Origin: Lucinisca nassula
Taxonomy: Eukaryota; Mollusca; Bivalvia; Lucinida; Lucinidae
Length of the DNA stretch: 64,000 nucleotides
Direction: 5' to 3'
Assembly: GCA_963580285.1 (NCBI GenBank)
Contig: OY757014.1
Coordinates: forward strand, 99,202,072 to 99,266,071
The notes under the pieces were generated by a model, which saw nothing but the letters and a program-made list of their open reading frames with translations, did not search any database and had not been told where the DNA came from. This document shows, piece by piece, positions 47,952-60,210 of this stretch (positions within the stretch are counted from its first letter, which is position 1; each line of letters opens with the position of its first letter). Position numbers and translations under genes: made by a program.

Positions 47952-48172
47952 ATAATAATAATAATAATAATCGACCTTATTTATAGAGGGTTACACATTT
48001 AGTAAACTAGTACTAATCTTCCATGTGGCCCTCTTTTCCTGGGTAGAAACCAGTACTACGCAATGTGGATAAAGTCTCTTGCTCAAGGAAACAACACTTG
48101 CCGCTTGTGGGGTTCGAACCCGGTACCTCTCGATCCCGAGTCCGATACTTTACCACTGCACCATAGCGCTCC
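47952..48172 (-). mobile_element. Full SINE-4 with tRNA-like head
   Basis: On the minus strand 48172-48101 begins GGAGCGCTATGGTGCAGTGG (A box) and includes GGGTTCGAACCC (B box). The tail ends in AAT repeats. Confidence 0.85.
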
Positions 48173-48196
48173 ATAAATTTGCTCTAAAACAAATTT

Positions 48197-48430
48197 GAGC
48201 CAGCGCACGACAAAACCTACAATAAGACGTGTGCTTATTGAAGACTCAGATCAGCCTGCGCATCCATATAGTCTACCCAGAGACTTTTTTTGCTGCATGA
48301 CGTAGCACTGGGTCCTTAGCTATCCTTAGAGTTCACAGCGAAGACTCGGATCAGACTGCTTGGATGCGCAGGCTGATCTGAGTCTTCAGTGGGCGCATGT
48401 CTTATTGTAGGTTTTGCCATGCGCTGGCTC
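48197..48430. mobile_element. GAG-type MITE
   Basis: GAGCCAGCGCACGACAAAAC and the right end TTTTGCCATGCGCTGGCTC, extended inside by CTACAATAAGAC and complement. Confidence 0.87.
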
Positions 48431-48836
48431 ATTTTGTATTTCTTGTAATGTTTGTCTTCAACTCAGAGTTATGACATTAAATTTTAACCCATTTTGCACC
48501 AGAAGCCCCTAAACAGGTACCCTGACTAACGGTACAGGCCAAGATCAGACGATCAGACGTCTGATCAGGGCGTCCACTGTTTGCTAAATGTTTAGTCATT
48601 TTCCAAATAAATTTTGATGAAAACACAACCTGACACCCCTAAATTTTGAAATTGACTCCTGCAATGTACAATTTGGTACAAAAAAGGTTAAAAGGGACAT
48701 CTGAGCCAAATTGTTCAAAGAACATTAGAACCGTTACATAAAAAAATATAGGCAAATAAAAATCAAAAATTTTGCTGCAAAATTCTGAGTTTCCACCACT
48801 GTTTCGAGATTCCACATGTCAGATCCCATTACAAAA

Positions 48837-49611
48837 ACACGCCTATTCAAACATATTGAAAATTTTATCACCAAAAATGAAAATTTTCAGATAAGAAAAA
48901 AAAATCTGATATTTTTCGTATACAATATTCTGCTCAAAACATAAGATAAGCATTACAATAACATACCGGTGCGACTTAGTGCCTTTCTTCATATCTCGAA
49001 AATGGTGAAAATCTGTCATTACGAAAACATGCCTATACAAATACATGGTAAATTTTACCACTGAAAATCGAAAATTTTAAGATGAAAAATTGTGATATTT
49101 TTCTTATTTCTGCTCAAGTACATGTTAGAACCAACGAAATTTGAAAATTTTAAGATGACAAATAGTGATAAGGTATACAAAAATAAGGTTTACCCCTGCA
49201 AACCCCAGTTTAACTATATAAAAGTGGGGTTCAAGGGGATCAAAATTATATAGGCGTGTTTTCGTGATGGATATTTTTTCTTATTTCTACTGCAAACATA
49301 GGTTGTGGGTGCTCGTTAGAACCGCCTCATTGTGGCGGTTCTAACGAGTACCCACAACCTATATCTTGGAACAGAATTAATAATAATATATACCCCTGCA
49401 AACCCCAGTTTTCTCTATATGAAGTGGGGTTTAAGGGGTATTCATTTCACGGACTTGTTCACGTTATGGGGTAGTCGTTAGACGAGTACCCAAAATCCAT
49501 GTTTTATCAGCAGCAAAAAGAAAAATTATATATACCCCCTGTGAACCCCAGTTTTTCTATATAAAAGTGGGGTTTAAGGGGGTCAAAATGATAAAGATGT
49601 GTTTTCGTAAT
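48837..49611. mobile_element. Pile-up of four HP-A/HP-B pieces
   Basis: An HP-A start (48837), a nearly whole HP-A (49017-49268), an HP-B right half ending ACGGACTTGTTCACG (49268-49468) and an HP-A right half (49469-49611) follow without spacer. Confidence 0.75.
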
Positions 49612-49864
49612 GGTACATGTCCCAACTACTGATAAGTATGTTAAGCTAGCGTAGTTGGTACAGCTGGGCCCTGGTCAAAAGATATTTGATTTGTCTTGCC
49701 ACTTTTACTGATTGAGATTTATTTTGTGCAATTTACGCTAACACCTGCCTGGCTCTTGCCAATTACTCAAAAGCCAATAATACCCGTTTTAATCTCCAAA
49801 GTTTTTGTCTGACAGATTAACTCATATTTTTTTCAAAATCTGCTTTTATCCATTTTGAGTTGTT

Positions 49865-50153
49865 GACTTGAGGTTTAACGTCCCCGTCAACACTGTATAG
49901 GTAATTTTGAAGACGTTGCTTCCAGTTTTGTGGGACTTTTACCTGTCATTGAGATGAAATGGCATCTCAAGCCCTGTTGCCCAATGAAATCAATCGGGTT
50001 TATAAGCATGAACGCTCCGACTCGCACCGCTTTGCCTGGGCAGGCTTTGATCCTCTAAGCGGTTTACCAGTGCCCGTGTGTGGTCGGTTTCAGCTCTACG
50101 TGGAAGAATCATGCAGAACATTTATTTCTTCAAATCCCGATTGGCGGGGCCCG
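49865..50153 (-). mobile_element. SINE-1 copy
   Basis: TTGACTTGAGGTTTAACGTC to CCCGATTGGCGGGGC, full length on the minus strand. Confidence 0.85.
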
Positions 50154-50264
50154 TTTATTCATTTTACACCAAACGTTGTATATACTCTGAAACTTCAGTA
50201 ACTCGACCACTTATAACTCGATTACCAAAGATAATTCGAACTGGTTCTTCTTAAGTCACTAGGG

Positions 50265-50372
50265 ATATTTTGACGATATATTTTTTGTTTTATCTTGAAA
50301 ATGTATGTTGTATGTACTCATTAGAATCGCCTAGATGAGTCGATTCTAATGAGTACCCACAATATTCAGGTA
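50265..50372. mobile_element. HP-type hairpin core only
   Basis: TTGTATGTACTCATTAGAATCG with its complement; both element ends are missing. Confidence 0.6.
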
Positions 50373-50431
50373 AAAGCTGGATAAGATATTCCATTATTAT
50401 CCCCATTATCATTCCTAACATCATCATGTTC

Positions 50432-50668
50432 GGCCCCCGCCCATTGGGGCTTGAAACCTACCGCACACGAATACTGGCAAACCGCTTAGAGCATTTTTAG
50501 CCTGCCCAGGCAAAGCGGTGCGAGTCGGACCGTCCATGCTTATAGACCCTATTGGTTTCATTGGGCGACAAGGTTTGAGATGTCATTTCATCTCAATGTT
50601 GGGTAAAAGTCCTACAAAATCGGAAGCAACGTCTCTAAAATGACCTTTACAGTGTAGATGGGGCGTTA
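50432..50668 (+). mobile_element. SINE-1 with internal deletion
   Basis: The head joins directly from GGGGCTTGAA to ACCTACCGCACACG, losing about 40 bases. Confidence 0.82.
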
Positions 50669-51054
50669 GTCAGACATTTCAGCATGATTCAAACTATACC
50701 CAAAGACTTTCTGGTGTTAAGGGAATGTGTGGCGGCCGTAAAAAGTCTCCCTGTCCATATTCATAGTGTAGTTTATATTTTCTTGTCCTTTTGGATCATT
50801 GATTCCATTGTGGAATTTTGAAAATATTTGGGGGTCGCTGATGAGGCCTAATTGGCCGAAACTAGCTAGTCTGGCCCAGAAAAACTTGTCCACTCCATAT
50901 TTTTCAGTTCTTGCATCCAAAGGATAACCCATTCATAGAACCAATTTCTGTTTCAAAGTATCAGTTATTTTTGTCAAATAGCTTAGGATATATATTCTAC
51001 AGTTTGTTTGGTTATTTATTGCTTTCTTATCCCGGCCTAATATATGTATAAAAT

Positions 51055-51135
51055 AAATAAAATAAAAATAATAACCGACGTTATTTATAGAGGGTAACAC
51101 ATTTAGTACTAGTACTAATCTTCCATGTGGCCCTG
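51055..51135 (-). mobile_element. SINE-4 tail fragment
   Basis: AATAATAACCGACGTTATTT and AGTACTAGTACTAATCTTCC match 47952-48172. Confidence 0.65.
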
Positions 51136-51164
51136 TTAATAAACATTAAGCTTTGTAATTTTCA

Positions 51165-51442
51165 CATTACGAAAACACGCCTATACAAATTCACTCTAAA
51201 TTTTACCCCCAAAAAGGGAAAATTTTAAGATGAAAAATTGTGATGTTTTTCTAATTTCTGCTCAAAATATAGATTGTTGGTACTCCTTAGAAGCGCCTCA
51301 TCGAGGCGGTCCTAAGGAGTACCAACAATCTATATTTTAAAGCAGAAATAAGAAAAATAAGGTTTACCCCTGTAAAATCCAGTTTTACTATATAAGGTGG
51401 GGTTCAAGGGGGTCAAAGTTATATAGGCGTGTTTTCGTGACG
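51165..51442. mobile_element. HP-A hairpin MITE
   Basis: Intact ends CATTACGAAAACACGCCTAT and GGCGTGTTTTCGTGACG; core TTGGTACTCCTTAGAAGCGC with complement. Confidence 0.87.
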
Positions 51443-52288
51443 AGTACAACGCATGATCATCGACCAGAACACAAAAGTGTAAAATATTCAACCAAGATTA
51501 TTTAACATTATTTAACAGACTTCCGTGTCTGTTACACAATGATATTATTATTTGTGTATCGTTTTGTTTTGTTTCTGTCATTGTTTGTAAATTGTCAATA
51601 ATGTCTTGACATAAACAACTGTGATATTTTTATGAGAAATAAACAGTATTTTTGTACGTTTTTGGTCTCTGTTTAATTGCTTTGTAAGGTATCTGGGCAC
51701 TAAAAGCACAAAGGGGCTACCCCATCTCGCTAAATGGGATTAGTTTATGAACTACTCTTCCCAAGGCCTCCAATGTGCTGGCACTTGTCAATTCGACAGT
51801 TGTCAGCTGACCAATGGGAATATACTGACCGCTTGCTCAGAGGAAGGCACAAATCGCACCCAAGGAGAAGCATTTGGCCTAAGAAACGAGCAGTTCGCTA
51901 GCGATTTTAGAATTTTGAGTGCAGGAATCGGACCAAAGACGGGCTCTAGTGTGTAGTGACACGTTGCCAATTTCGGTTGCCAAATGTGTCAGAGCACAGC
52001 CCTGTTTTCGAATGCCTGGCCGAGGAAAAAGGTAACAAACATTATCGGTTATGGCTTCCATTATTCTCTGCCCCCACACCTGACATGGCTCGGTCACAAT
52101 GCTTGTAAAAGGGTGATAACGCACGAAAACAGACATCTAAAGCGAGCCAGGAAGGGTTACTAATAGACCAGCCAATTCCGGCTATTGCCAAAACATCCTA
52201 GTACCCGTGTTGAATTGCTCTTCCTTGGCCAGATTTCAGTATGACATACTTTCATTTCCTTATGTTCAATACTCCAAACATTGTTACC

Positions 52289-52478
52289 ATGCAATGAAAA
52301 CCCTTGTAAACGCAACTTTATGTTTGGAAAAGTGGGTTTACAAGCATCGGGGTTTACTAGCCGTATACATTGTTTTATTTCTGCTCAAATATATAGATTG
52401 TGGGCACTCGTAAGAACCGCCTCATTGAGGCGGTTCATACGAGCACCCACAGTCTATATTTAGAGGAAGGATAAGACA
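52289..52478. mobile_element. HP-B half element
   Basis: GTGGGTTTACAAGC region and a near-perfect core at about 52395-52458; it runs straight into a GAG element. Confidence 0.7.
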
Positions 52479-52481
52479 AAT

Positions 52482-52719
52482 GAGCCAGTGCATTACAAAA
52501 CCTACAATAAGACATGTGCGCGCAACGAAGACTCAGATCAGCCTGCGCATCCACGCAGTCTGATCAGAGTCTTCGTTTTGCGCTCTATGGATAGGTAAGG
52601 GCCCAATGCTCCTTGGTGCAGCATGAGAAGTCTCTGGTTAGATTATATGGGTGCGCAGGCTGATCGGAGTCTTCAATGGACGAACATGTCTTATTATAGG
52701 TTTTGTCATGCGCTGGCTC
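52482..52719. mobile_element. GAG-type MITE
   Basis: GAGCCAGTGCATTACAAAAC and GTTTTGTCATGCGCTGGCTC ends; hairpin GAAGACTCAGATCAGCCTGC. Confidence 0.85.
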
Positions 52720-52862
52720 AAACATCAATGAGGCAATTCATACATGTAGCCAGATCATATGTTTTAATAGGATAGGAAAATCTCCCATAATTATCTCGCT
52801 ACGCCTCCTGAACCGAGGAGCTTTGCTTTTGCTTTGGTTTAACGACACGTCAACCCGTGTGG

Positions 52863-53190
52863 TCATTTTGTGTCATCTCCCAGAGGAAGTGAGAGAATAT
52901 ATAGAAGAGGTAGTAGAGGAGATGAAAGTGAAGGACAAAGGAGAAAGAGGAAAAATGAATGAAAGTGTATAAACAGAAGAAATGACAACATTCCCCCTCT
53001 AACCTTACCTGCTGCAAGGACAGCAGGCCTTGTCCATCTGAAAGCCAATATCACTTGGACGCCCCAAGGATGCAAGATGCACGTCACCTTTGCCTCATCC
53101 AACCTCCCCTTCGACCCGAGGAGCTATGCTAACTGCATGATCCGAGTTGAGTCTTTCCAGCGGTGGCTTGAAGAGAGCGCATATACCTGA
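52863..53190 (+). pseudogene. Frameshifted coding remnant
   Basis: One frame encodes CHLPEEVREYIEEVVEEM and a lysine/glutamate-rich stretch ending at 52972. A second frame, 52963-53190, continues with NIPPLTLPAAR, ANITWTPQGCKMHVTFASS and LPFDPRSYANCMIRVE to TGA, where AATAAA overlaps the stop. The frame change in the A-rich stretch suggests a broken C-terminal piece of a gene or transposon protein. The family is not recognised. Confidence 0.3.
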
Positions 53191-53375
53191 ATAAAGCCAT
53201 GTGATGCTTTTGTCCAATGACCCGCAAAAATCAATGTTCAAATCATGACATTCACGTGCTCTTTGATCACACTTTATAAATAACTCTTAAGACGTCGATC
53301 ACAACAATGGTCATTTACATTGTTGTCTGCTGGGTTTGCTGCAAACAATTTAGACCCAGATTTTATAGACTCTGA

Positions 53376-53620
53376 AGGCAATGATCAGGAATCAATTAAC
53401 CCACAACTCCCATCAGAGACACCAAAGGGAAAGAAACACAAACGTGAAATAACTAGATCCTAATGGAAACATCAAGAGCGGAAAGCCAAAAGGACTGTTA
53501 CTTATTCACAAAATGGCCGATTGGCTATCCAAAACAAAAAGATATAAGCGAAACACACACCATAAGACAAACCATTACATCAACCATAACAAAAATAAAC
53601 CGCAGCAGAAGAACCGCATT
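53376..53620 (+). repeat. Dispersed repeat, third copy of the 38112 family
   Basis: GGCAATGATCAGGAATCAAT, GACACCAAAGGGAAAG and AATGGCCGATTGGCTATCC match 38112-38400. Confidence 0.6.
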
Positions 53621-54335
53621 GGGACGGCCAGTGAGAAGAATTCTACTGAGGCTTATGCGGATGCAATTCTCACCCTTACTTCCGTCGCGATTCAGACAAA
53701 AAATGTTCGTTCAGTCCGCATGAAGGCTTCCTTACTCATCAGTGCAACATCTCCGACAACACAAAAATCAAACAACCACAGAGATGAAACAACGGCAAGG
53801 ACTCAACAGCAAGAAACTACTGAAATGCTGGTGCAAAAGAAAACCAACAGTTAGATTCCGATGGGCCCGACCAGAGACAGAGCATCAGGTACCAACCAAC
53901 AGTACATAAAATAAAATTCTAACTTTCAGTAAGCCAGACTGCTCCGCTAGCAAAGTTTTAAAAAAGTTTGCAATGGAAAAGGAGCGGCAGACGACATCAA
54001 CAGACAGCATTTTAAGACGCAGTTTTCTTGGCATCTTGAGGCTTAAAAGTCACCAAGACGTACGGACCATGACTTTTACGTGACGTTATGCTACATAGCG
54101 TCGAAGCCCTGGAATAAGCATTTTATACATTTTTGATGACGTCTGCGGCCTCGTTGTGGTTTAAAAATCTCGTTTGGACCCAGTAACTGTTGATGCAGTG
54201 GAAAACAGAAATAAACCCAATATTTAGTATAGTTTGAGCATCGTTTGAGTTGGTAGTTCATTCCTGATTTTGCTCTGATTTTTGGAGTAAACTGAACACT
54301 ATTTAGGTCATACATGTACAAAACAACACTCATAA

Positions 54336-54565
54336 CATTAATAAGTCCGTGTAATGAACATCCCTCTACACCCACTTTATATAGGGAAACTTGGGTTTAC
54401 AGGGGTATACATTATTTTTTCTTATTTCTGCCCCAAGACATAGGTTGCGGGTACTTGTTAGAACCCACAACCTATGCTGGCAGTATAAGAAAGAAAATAT
54501 CAAGGATTTTCATCAGAAAAGTAACAGATGTGACAAAATGGACTATGTCGCACGGGTTTGTTGTC
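54336..54565. mobile_element. HP-B MITE with reduced hairpin, cut by SINE-1
   Basis: CATTAATAAGTCCGTGTAAT at the left; TGTCGCACGGGTTTGTTGTCG marks the right end at the SINE junction. Confidence 0.72.
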
Positions 54566-54880
54566 GTTTTTGTTTGTTTGTTTGATTTGAGGTTTAACGT
54601 TCCCCTCAACACCGTATAGGTCATTTTGGAGACGCTGCTTCCAATTCTGTGGGACTTTTACCCGACATTGAGATGGAATGACATCTCAAGCCCTGTCGCC
54701 CAATGAAACCAATAGGGTTTATAAGCATGCACTGTCCGACTCGAACCGCTTTACCTGCCTGGGCAGGCTTAGGTCCTTTAAGCTGTTTACCAGTACTGGT
54801 GTGCGGTCGGATTTCAGCTCTGAGTGGAAGCATCATGCAGCCTATCTATTTAATCAAGCCCCGATTGGCGGGGGCGGATT
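54566..54880 (-). mobile_element. SINE-1 copy
   Basis: TGTTTGTTTGATTTGAGGTT to CCCCGATTGGCGGGGGC. Confidence 0.87.
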
Positions 54881-55266
54881 TGTTGTTGTACAGCGTCTCT
54901 TGGAGTTTTTACGCATCTGATTATCGACATGCTGTCCTAAATCTGTCTCTACTAACAACTACCCTTCTTGAACCAGTGAAAGGGAAAGATTGACGGAAGC
55001 AAAGATTTCCAAATGGTACAAAACACGGACCGGAGACTTCACAAGTTCAAAATGTATTCCAACCCTTAAGATATCATGAAAAACTGCATCTGAAAATGGC
55101 GTCTGTTTATGTTGTCTGCTGCTTCTCAAACCTATTTTTGTATACAGGGAAAAAAGTAGAGGAGCAGTCTGATATGGGTCCACATTGTTTGCAACAGTGA
55201 CTGCGGACGACAAAAGACGACAATTGTTGTGATTAGCATCTTAAGGGGTAAAAGGGAAACCAACAA

Positions 55267-55498
55267 GGGCCCAGTTGTTCAAAGCATCGTTAGCTTAACG
55301 AGCTCATTAGTGGTCATATTGTAAACTGCTCTAGCAAGTTTAATATTTAAAATGCAGGTGTTTTGCTGAAAAAAATGTGAGCAGCAAAAGCTGCTCACAT
55401 TTTTTCAGCAAAAACATTGGCATATTTGTCATATTAAATGATTCGGGTTTTAACGATACGTAAACTAACGACTTCGTTAGTTTTGAACAACTGGCCCC
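55267..55498. mobile_element. GCC-type MITE
   Basis: GGGCCCAGTTGTTCAAAGCA and TTTTGAACAACTGGCCCC; the core hairpin GTGAGCAGCAAAAGCTGCTCAC is very tight. Confidence 0.87.
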
Positions 55499-55760
55499 AA
55501 CAGTGTCGAGTTCGATAACACGGTGCGTGTTTTGCATCCCTATTCTAATATATTCCTGGCTTATGTGTTCATTTGAAACTACATCACTATTTGAAATGGA
55601 TCGGTATTTTCCAAAATTACAATTAAATAAGTTTAAACTCCAAATTAGTATCAGACAAATACTTTAGATGAACATGCTAGTAATGCGAAGCAAGTCGTAC
55701 ATGCTTTTAGGTCGAAATCTAGGTTCGGACTGTTTTTTTTTTTTTTTTTTTCTTCTTATT

Positions 55761-56258
55761 TTGTTTGATTTGAGGTTAACGTTCCCATCAACACTATACA
55801 GGTCATTTTGGTGACATTGCTTCCAGTTTTATTATTTTTTTTTGGTTTTGGTTTTACGGCCCTTTCAAGATTATTTCACTCATATCGAGCCGATCGTTAA
55901 TCAGAGGTGGGCGAAAACCGGAGTACCCGGAGAAAAACCACCTGACCTTCCGTTGCAGAACTTGGCGTGTCTCACATATGACCCGAGCGAGGCTCGAACC
56001 ACAGCGGTGAGAGACCTAATGATCAAGAGTCAGCGCTCTTAACCACTAGGCCACGGAGGCCCGTCTGCTTCCAGTTTTATGGGACTTTTACCCGACATTG
56101 AGATGAAATGTCGCTCAATGAACAACATGGACTTTCCGACTCGCACGGGTTTAGATCCTCTATGCGGTTGACCAGTACTCGTTTGCGGTCGATTTCGGCT
56201 CTGCTGGACGCATCATGCAGCCCATCTATTTCTTCAATCCCCGTCGGGCGGGGGCCGT
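55761..56258 (-). mobile_element. SINE-1 split by SINE-3
   Basis: Tail half 55761-55832 and head half 56066-56258, reading on to CCCCGTCGGGCGGGGGC. Confidence 0.85.
55833..56065 (-). mobile_element. Full SINE-3 with 15-base target duplication
   Basis: TGCTTCCAGTTTTAT at 55818-55832 and 56066-56080. On the minus strand the head is GCCTCCGTGGCCTAGTGG with GTGGTTCGAGCC, a tRNA-like promoter with a long extra loop resembling Leu or Ser tRNA. Confidence 0.92.
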
Positions 56259-56415
56259 CAGGCTGTGTATCTGTACTTCTGATCAGGCTTAGCTGAGTTT
56301 TATTTGGATGTTTATTTCACACGAAAAGCGAAAATAAATCTCACTAAAACGCGCATTCACGCACGCGCACAGTGCTCTGGGTTTTATTTGTCGAAGGACG
56401 AGCATGTTATATAGA

Positions 56416-56700
56416 CATCGCGTTAACAAGTTCATGTAGTGAATACCCATGTAAACCCCACTTTATGTTAGAAAAAACTGAGGTTTGCAAGGGTATGTAT
56501 ATTTTCATTGTTATTGTTCAAAAACATAGATTGTGGGTACTCGTTAGAACCGAGGCTGTTCTAACGATGGCCCACAATCTACAAAAAATAGATTGTGGGT
56601 ACTCGTTAGAACCGCCTAATTGAGGCGGTTCTAACGATCACCCACAATCTATGTTTGGAGCAGAAATAAAGAAAATATCAAAACATTTCACCTGAAAAAC
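56416..56700. mobile_element. HP-B MITE with two hairpin cores
   Basis: CATCGCGTTAACAAGTTCAT at the left, then two successive cores (about 56525-56580 and 56589-56653). Confidence 0.75.
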
Positions 56701-56929
56701 AAAATCATGTTTACGCCATTTTGCCGTAATCGGACCCCTAAAGTGACGCGACTCATTTAGAAATGTTGCAGTCTCATGAGCGATATTCATCAAGCTTCGT
56801 CTCGCCACACACTTCATGATTAGAATCTTCTAAATGCCTCCTGTTAAAACTTTCAATTTCAATTTAAGTGAACGGATTCACCCAACATTGTTGCCGGCAT
56901 TTTATACAAGGAATACAACATCTTTATTT

Positions 56930-56930
<1 letters not shown>

Positions 56931-56964
<34 letters not shown>

Positions 56965-56970
56965 TTTTAT
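56931..56970. repeat. (TTTA)n microsatellite
   Basis: About ten TTTA units. Confidence 0.95.
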
Positions 56971-57544
56971 TTTATTTTTGTTTGTTTTTCTATGAAGCCC
57001 CACAAGAAAAGAGACTATTCTGAAAAAAAGCAAATTCTTTCCTTCAAGTCAAAAGGAATGAACGTTTTTGAAACCGTACTAGTTTTTACCTAGGATAATC
57101 GCTAGAGAAGCTGACCTTTGGGTCGGGTAATAAAGACAGGTATAGTGAATGAAAGGATGCAGATATACACAACATGTGGTAAGGATATTTCGCCCGTGTG
57201 AAGAAGTTCGGCGGTACCCAAAGTATATTTTAGCATGATTCTAAGCAAAAGTATAGTAGTCGCAGATAAAATTGACTTGGTGGAGCTATTAAATGCCAAA
57301 TTCGCTGGGTTCGCCAGAACCTTTCGCATGCTTTCTGCAAGCGGACCAAATGGCCTTTTTGCCACAGCTTTGTGTTACAGTTGAATTCACACAATTGGGT
57401 GACTTGTTTCACCTTTTTGAACATTCCAAAGAACATTCCAAAGGCAGGTAAAAACGATAGCTCCGCCTAGCCAATCTTATCTGTGAGTACTATAATAGTA
57501 TTTAGAGTAGACATTCCTACTTTTGTAGCAAAATAATTATTATC

Positions 57545-58925
57545 CCCCGACCGAATAGGCGAAACATTGAGATGGCCATAACTCCAATTAATCGTTGAGA
57601 TTCATTGAGGATACTTGGCACAATTGTTCATAAGGCTGAGACGGCGTGTCATGCGCAAGACCCACAACTCTGCGTGCCAGTTTTTTAGCTATCTCCCCTT
57701 CCAATAAAATAGAATGACTATCTTGTGATGGCCATAACTCAAATACCCGTGAGACATATTTACGGTACCTCGCACAGTTGTTCACAAGGCTGAGACGGCG
57801 TGTCATGCACAAGAACCACAACTCTGGGTGCCATGGTTTCGTTAGTTATCCCCTTCGTTAGTTATCCCCTTCTAAGAGTGACTACCTTGTGATGACCATA
57901 ACTCCAATACCCTTTGAGACACATTGATGGTACCTGGCACAATTGTTCACAAGGCTGAGACGGCATGTCATACACAAGGACCACAACTATGGGTGTCATG
58001 TTTTTTTTTTTTTTTTTTTTTTTTGTTATTTCCCCCTCCAATAAAATAATATCACTACCAAGTGACAGCGGTATCTCCAATACTCTTTGAGATACATTGA
58101 TAGTATTTAGTACAGTTGTACTTACGGTTAAGCAGGCATGTCATGTGCAAGAACAACTACTCTGGGTGTCCTTGTTTTTGTGTTATCTCCCCCCGAATAT
58201 AACTTTGTGATGGCCATAACTCCAATACCCTTAGAGATATATTAATGACCCTTGGCACAATTGTATACAAGCTTGAGACGGTGTGTCATGCCTAAGAACC
58301 GCAACTCTCGGTGCTATGGTATTTGAGTTATGTCCCCTTCCAATATAACAGTATGACCACCTTGTGATCACCATATCTCCAATACCCTTTGAGACACATT
58401 GATGGTACTTGGTACAGATGCACATGAGGTAAAGCAGGCGCGTCATGCGCACACATTACAACTCTGGATGACTTGTTTTTTTTTAGTTATCGCCCCTGAC
58501 AATATAACCTTGTGATGGTTATAACTTCCATACCCTTAGAGATATATTGATAGAACTAGGCACAATTGTATACAAGGTATAGAAGGAATGTCACGTGCAA
58601 GAACCACACGTCTTGGTGCTGTGGTATTTGACTCATCTTCCCTTCCAAAAGTAGCAGTATGACCACCTTGTGATCACCATATCTCCAATACCCTTTGAGA
58701 CATATTGATGGTACTTGGTACAGATGTACATAAGGTTTACCAGCCATATCATGCGCAAGAACCACAATTCTGAGTGCCCTGGTTTATGTGTTATCGCCCC
58801 TGACGTAATAATCTTGCGATGGCCGTAACTCCATTACCCTTTGAGATGTATTACTGGTGCTTGCCACAATTGTATACATGGTTGAAAAGGCATTTCATGT
58901 GCAAGAGCCACAACTCAGTATACCA
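57545..58925. repeat. Degenerate tandem array, about 150-bp unit, nine units
   Basis: Units share TTGTGATGGCCATAACTCCA, ACCCTTTGAGA, TTGGCACAATTGT and CAAGAACCACAACTC. It ends abruptly near 58925. Confidence 0.87.
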
Positions 58926-59292
58926 GTACTTTATGCCCAGGAAATCTTAGATCTTCATTCTGTTGAGAAACGAGCCTTAGTATCATTATGTGAAGATAAT
59001 CTCAATAAACATTACCTATACAAAATCCTGAATATACTGTGGGCATACTAGTGTATTTTGATTCTGGTGCACTCAATTTCCTGAAGGCCATATTGGCTTT
59101 TGGTCGTGGGGATTTGCCATCTCTTCTGATGGCTATTTTTATATAAACCATAATAATAAACCGAGTATCATTTATAAGCATCTTAGATGTACACTAGGCA
59201 GACCAGGAGAAAAACAGCATTTGCATGACAAAACTGGCACAGTCTAAGGTTACTAACTATGCCCCTATACCTCGGCTCTGCTGTCAGGAGTT

Positions 59293-59810
59293 CATCACGT
59301 GAAACAAGACCGGGAAATAAGGATCCCCTAAACCCCACTTTATATAGAGAAAACTGGGGTTTACTAGGGGGGGGGGTATACATTATTTTTCTTATTTTTG
59401 CTCCAAGTCATAGGTTGTGGATACTCGTTAGAACCGCCTCACTGAAGCGGTTCTAACGAGCACCCTCAACCTATGTTTTGAGCATTTATATGAAAAATAT
59501 TTGACCCTTAGCGCAAGAACTGACATTTATAAAGAGTCGTTCTTCCCCAGAACCATTAGAGATTGGAATGCCCTTCCCGATTCGATTATTTCGACAGCTG
59601 AAGGTGCTGATGATTGTGTCGCTAAATTTACCTCTTTGGTTAGAGCTAGGGACTAACTTCCCACATCACAGGTCCTGGTGTATGAATGTCATTTGACGTG
59701 TCACCAGTAACAATTCTGATTCTGATTCTGATCAAGGATTTTCATCAGAAAAGTAGCCATTTTGGAGATGTGAAAAATGCACTATGTTGCACGGGTGTGT
59801 TATCCTAATG
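59293..59810. mobile_element. HP-B hairpin MITE interrupted by a LINE tail
   Basis: CATCACGTGAAACAAGACCG at the left, core at about 59415-59475, then the LINE piece, then TTTTCATCAGAAAAGTAGCC and the end GGGTGTGTTATCCTAATG. Confidence 0.87.
59501..59733 (+). mobile_element. 5'-truncated non-LTR retrotransposon (LINE) end with polymerase C-terminus
   Basis: 59501-59656 encodes the last 51 residues of a reverse-transcriptase polyprotein: ARTDIYKESFFPRTIRDWN, then ALPDS and a final RARD. The SFFPRTIRDWN-x-LP motif is typical of the extreme C-terminus of CR1/jockey-type LINE polymerases. A short 3' UTR ends in three ATTCTG repeats, a common LINE tail. It lies inside an HP-B hairpin element whose halves resume on each side. 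Confidence 0.75.
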
Positions 59811-60210
59811 TTGTGTGGTGCAGTCCTGAAACTGCTGAATGTAAGTTTATGGTTTTCGAAAACAACATCATTTAAATATTGTTCGTATTTAAATGATTTA
59901 TTCGAACACAATGAGGTTTTCTGAAATTATTCACATCAGCGTACCAATTTTGCAGAAACTGATCATACACTGTTTGAATTAGCATTTTAAGCTGAAATCG
60001 ACTCATATTCTGAATGAATCTGAAACGAAGGTCATGGCCGTGTTTGCATTACTTAATGGTTTTAGGGCAGCATAATCTCGGTATAATAAGTGCCGGTCTT
60101 GCTGAGTCTATTAGAAAAAGAGAAAAGATTTGTTTGTACTAAGCGGATAAGGGATATATCGACACTAATCTCCTTCTAATTATTTAAATGTAGACGACCC
60201 CGGCAATAAT

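Noticed and set aside
48101..48172. Possible functional tRNA gene on the minus strand
   Set aside because: A and B boxes are good, but it is the head of SINE-4 with the SINE body attached, so it is a tRNA-derived retroposon.
50717..50932. 71-residue minus-strand ORF that reads like a protein
   Set aside because: The same DNA, diverged and out of frame, occurs on the plus strand at 11690-11825, so it is a dispersed repeat.
51747..51956. 69-residue ORF with NYSSQGLQCAGTCQF
   Set aside because: No splice context, domain or homologous motif that I can support; left unannotated.
57202..57384. 60-codon plus-strand frame with ADKIDLVELLNAKFAGFARTF
   Set aside because: An 87-residue frame is open on the other strand over the same bases, and no splice sites or family could be named.
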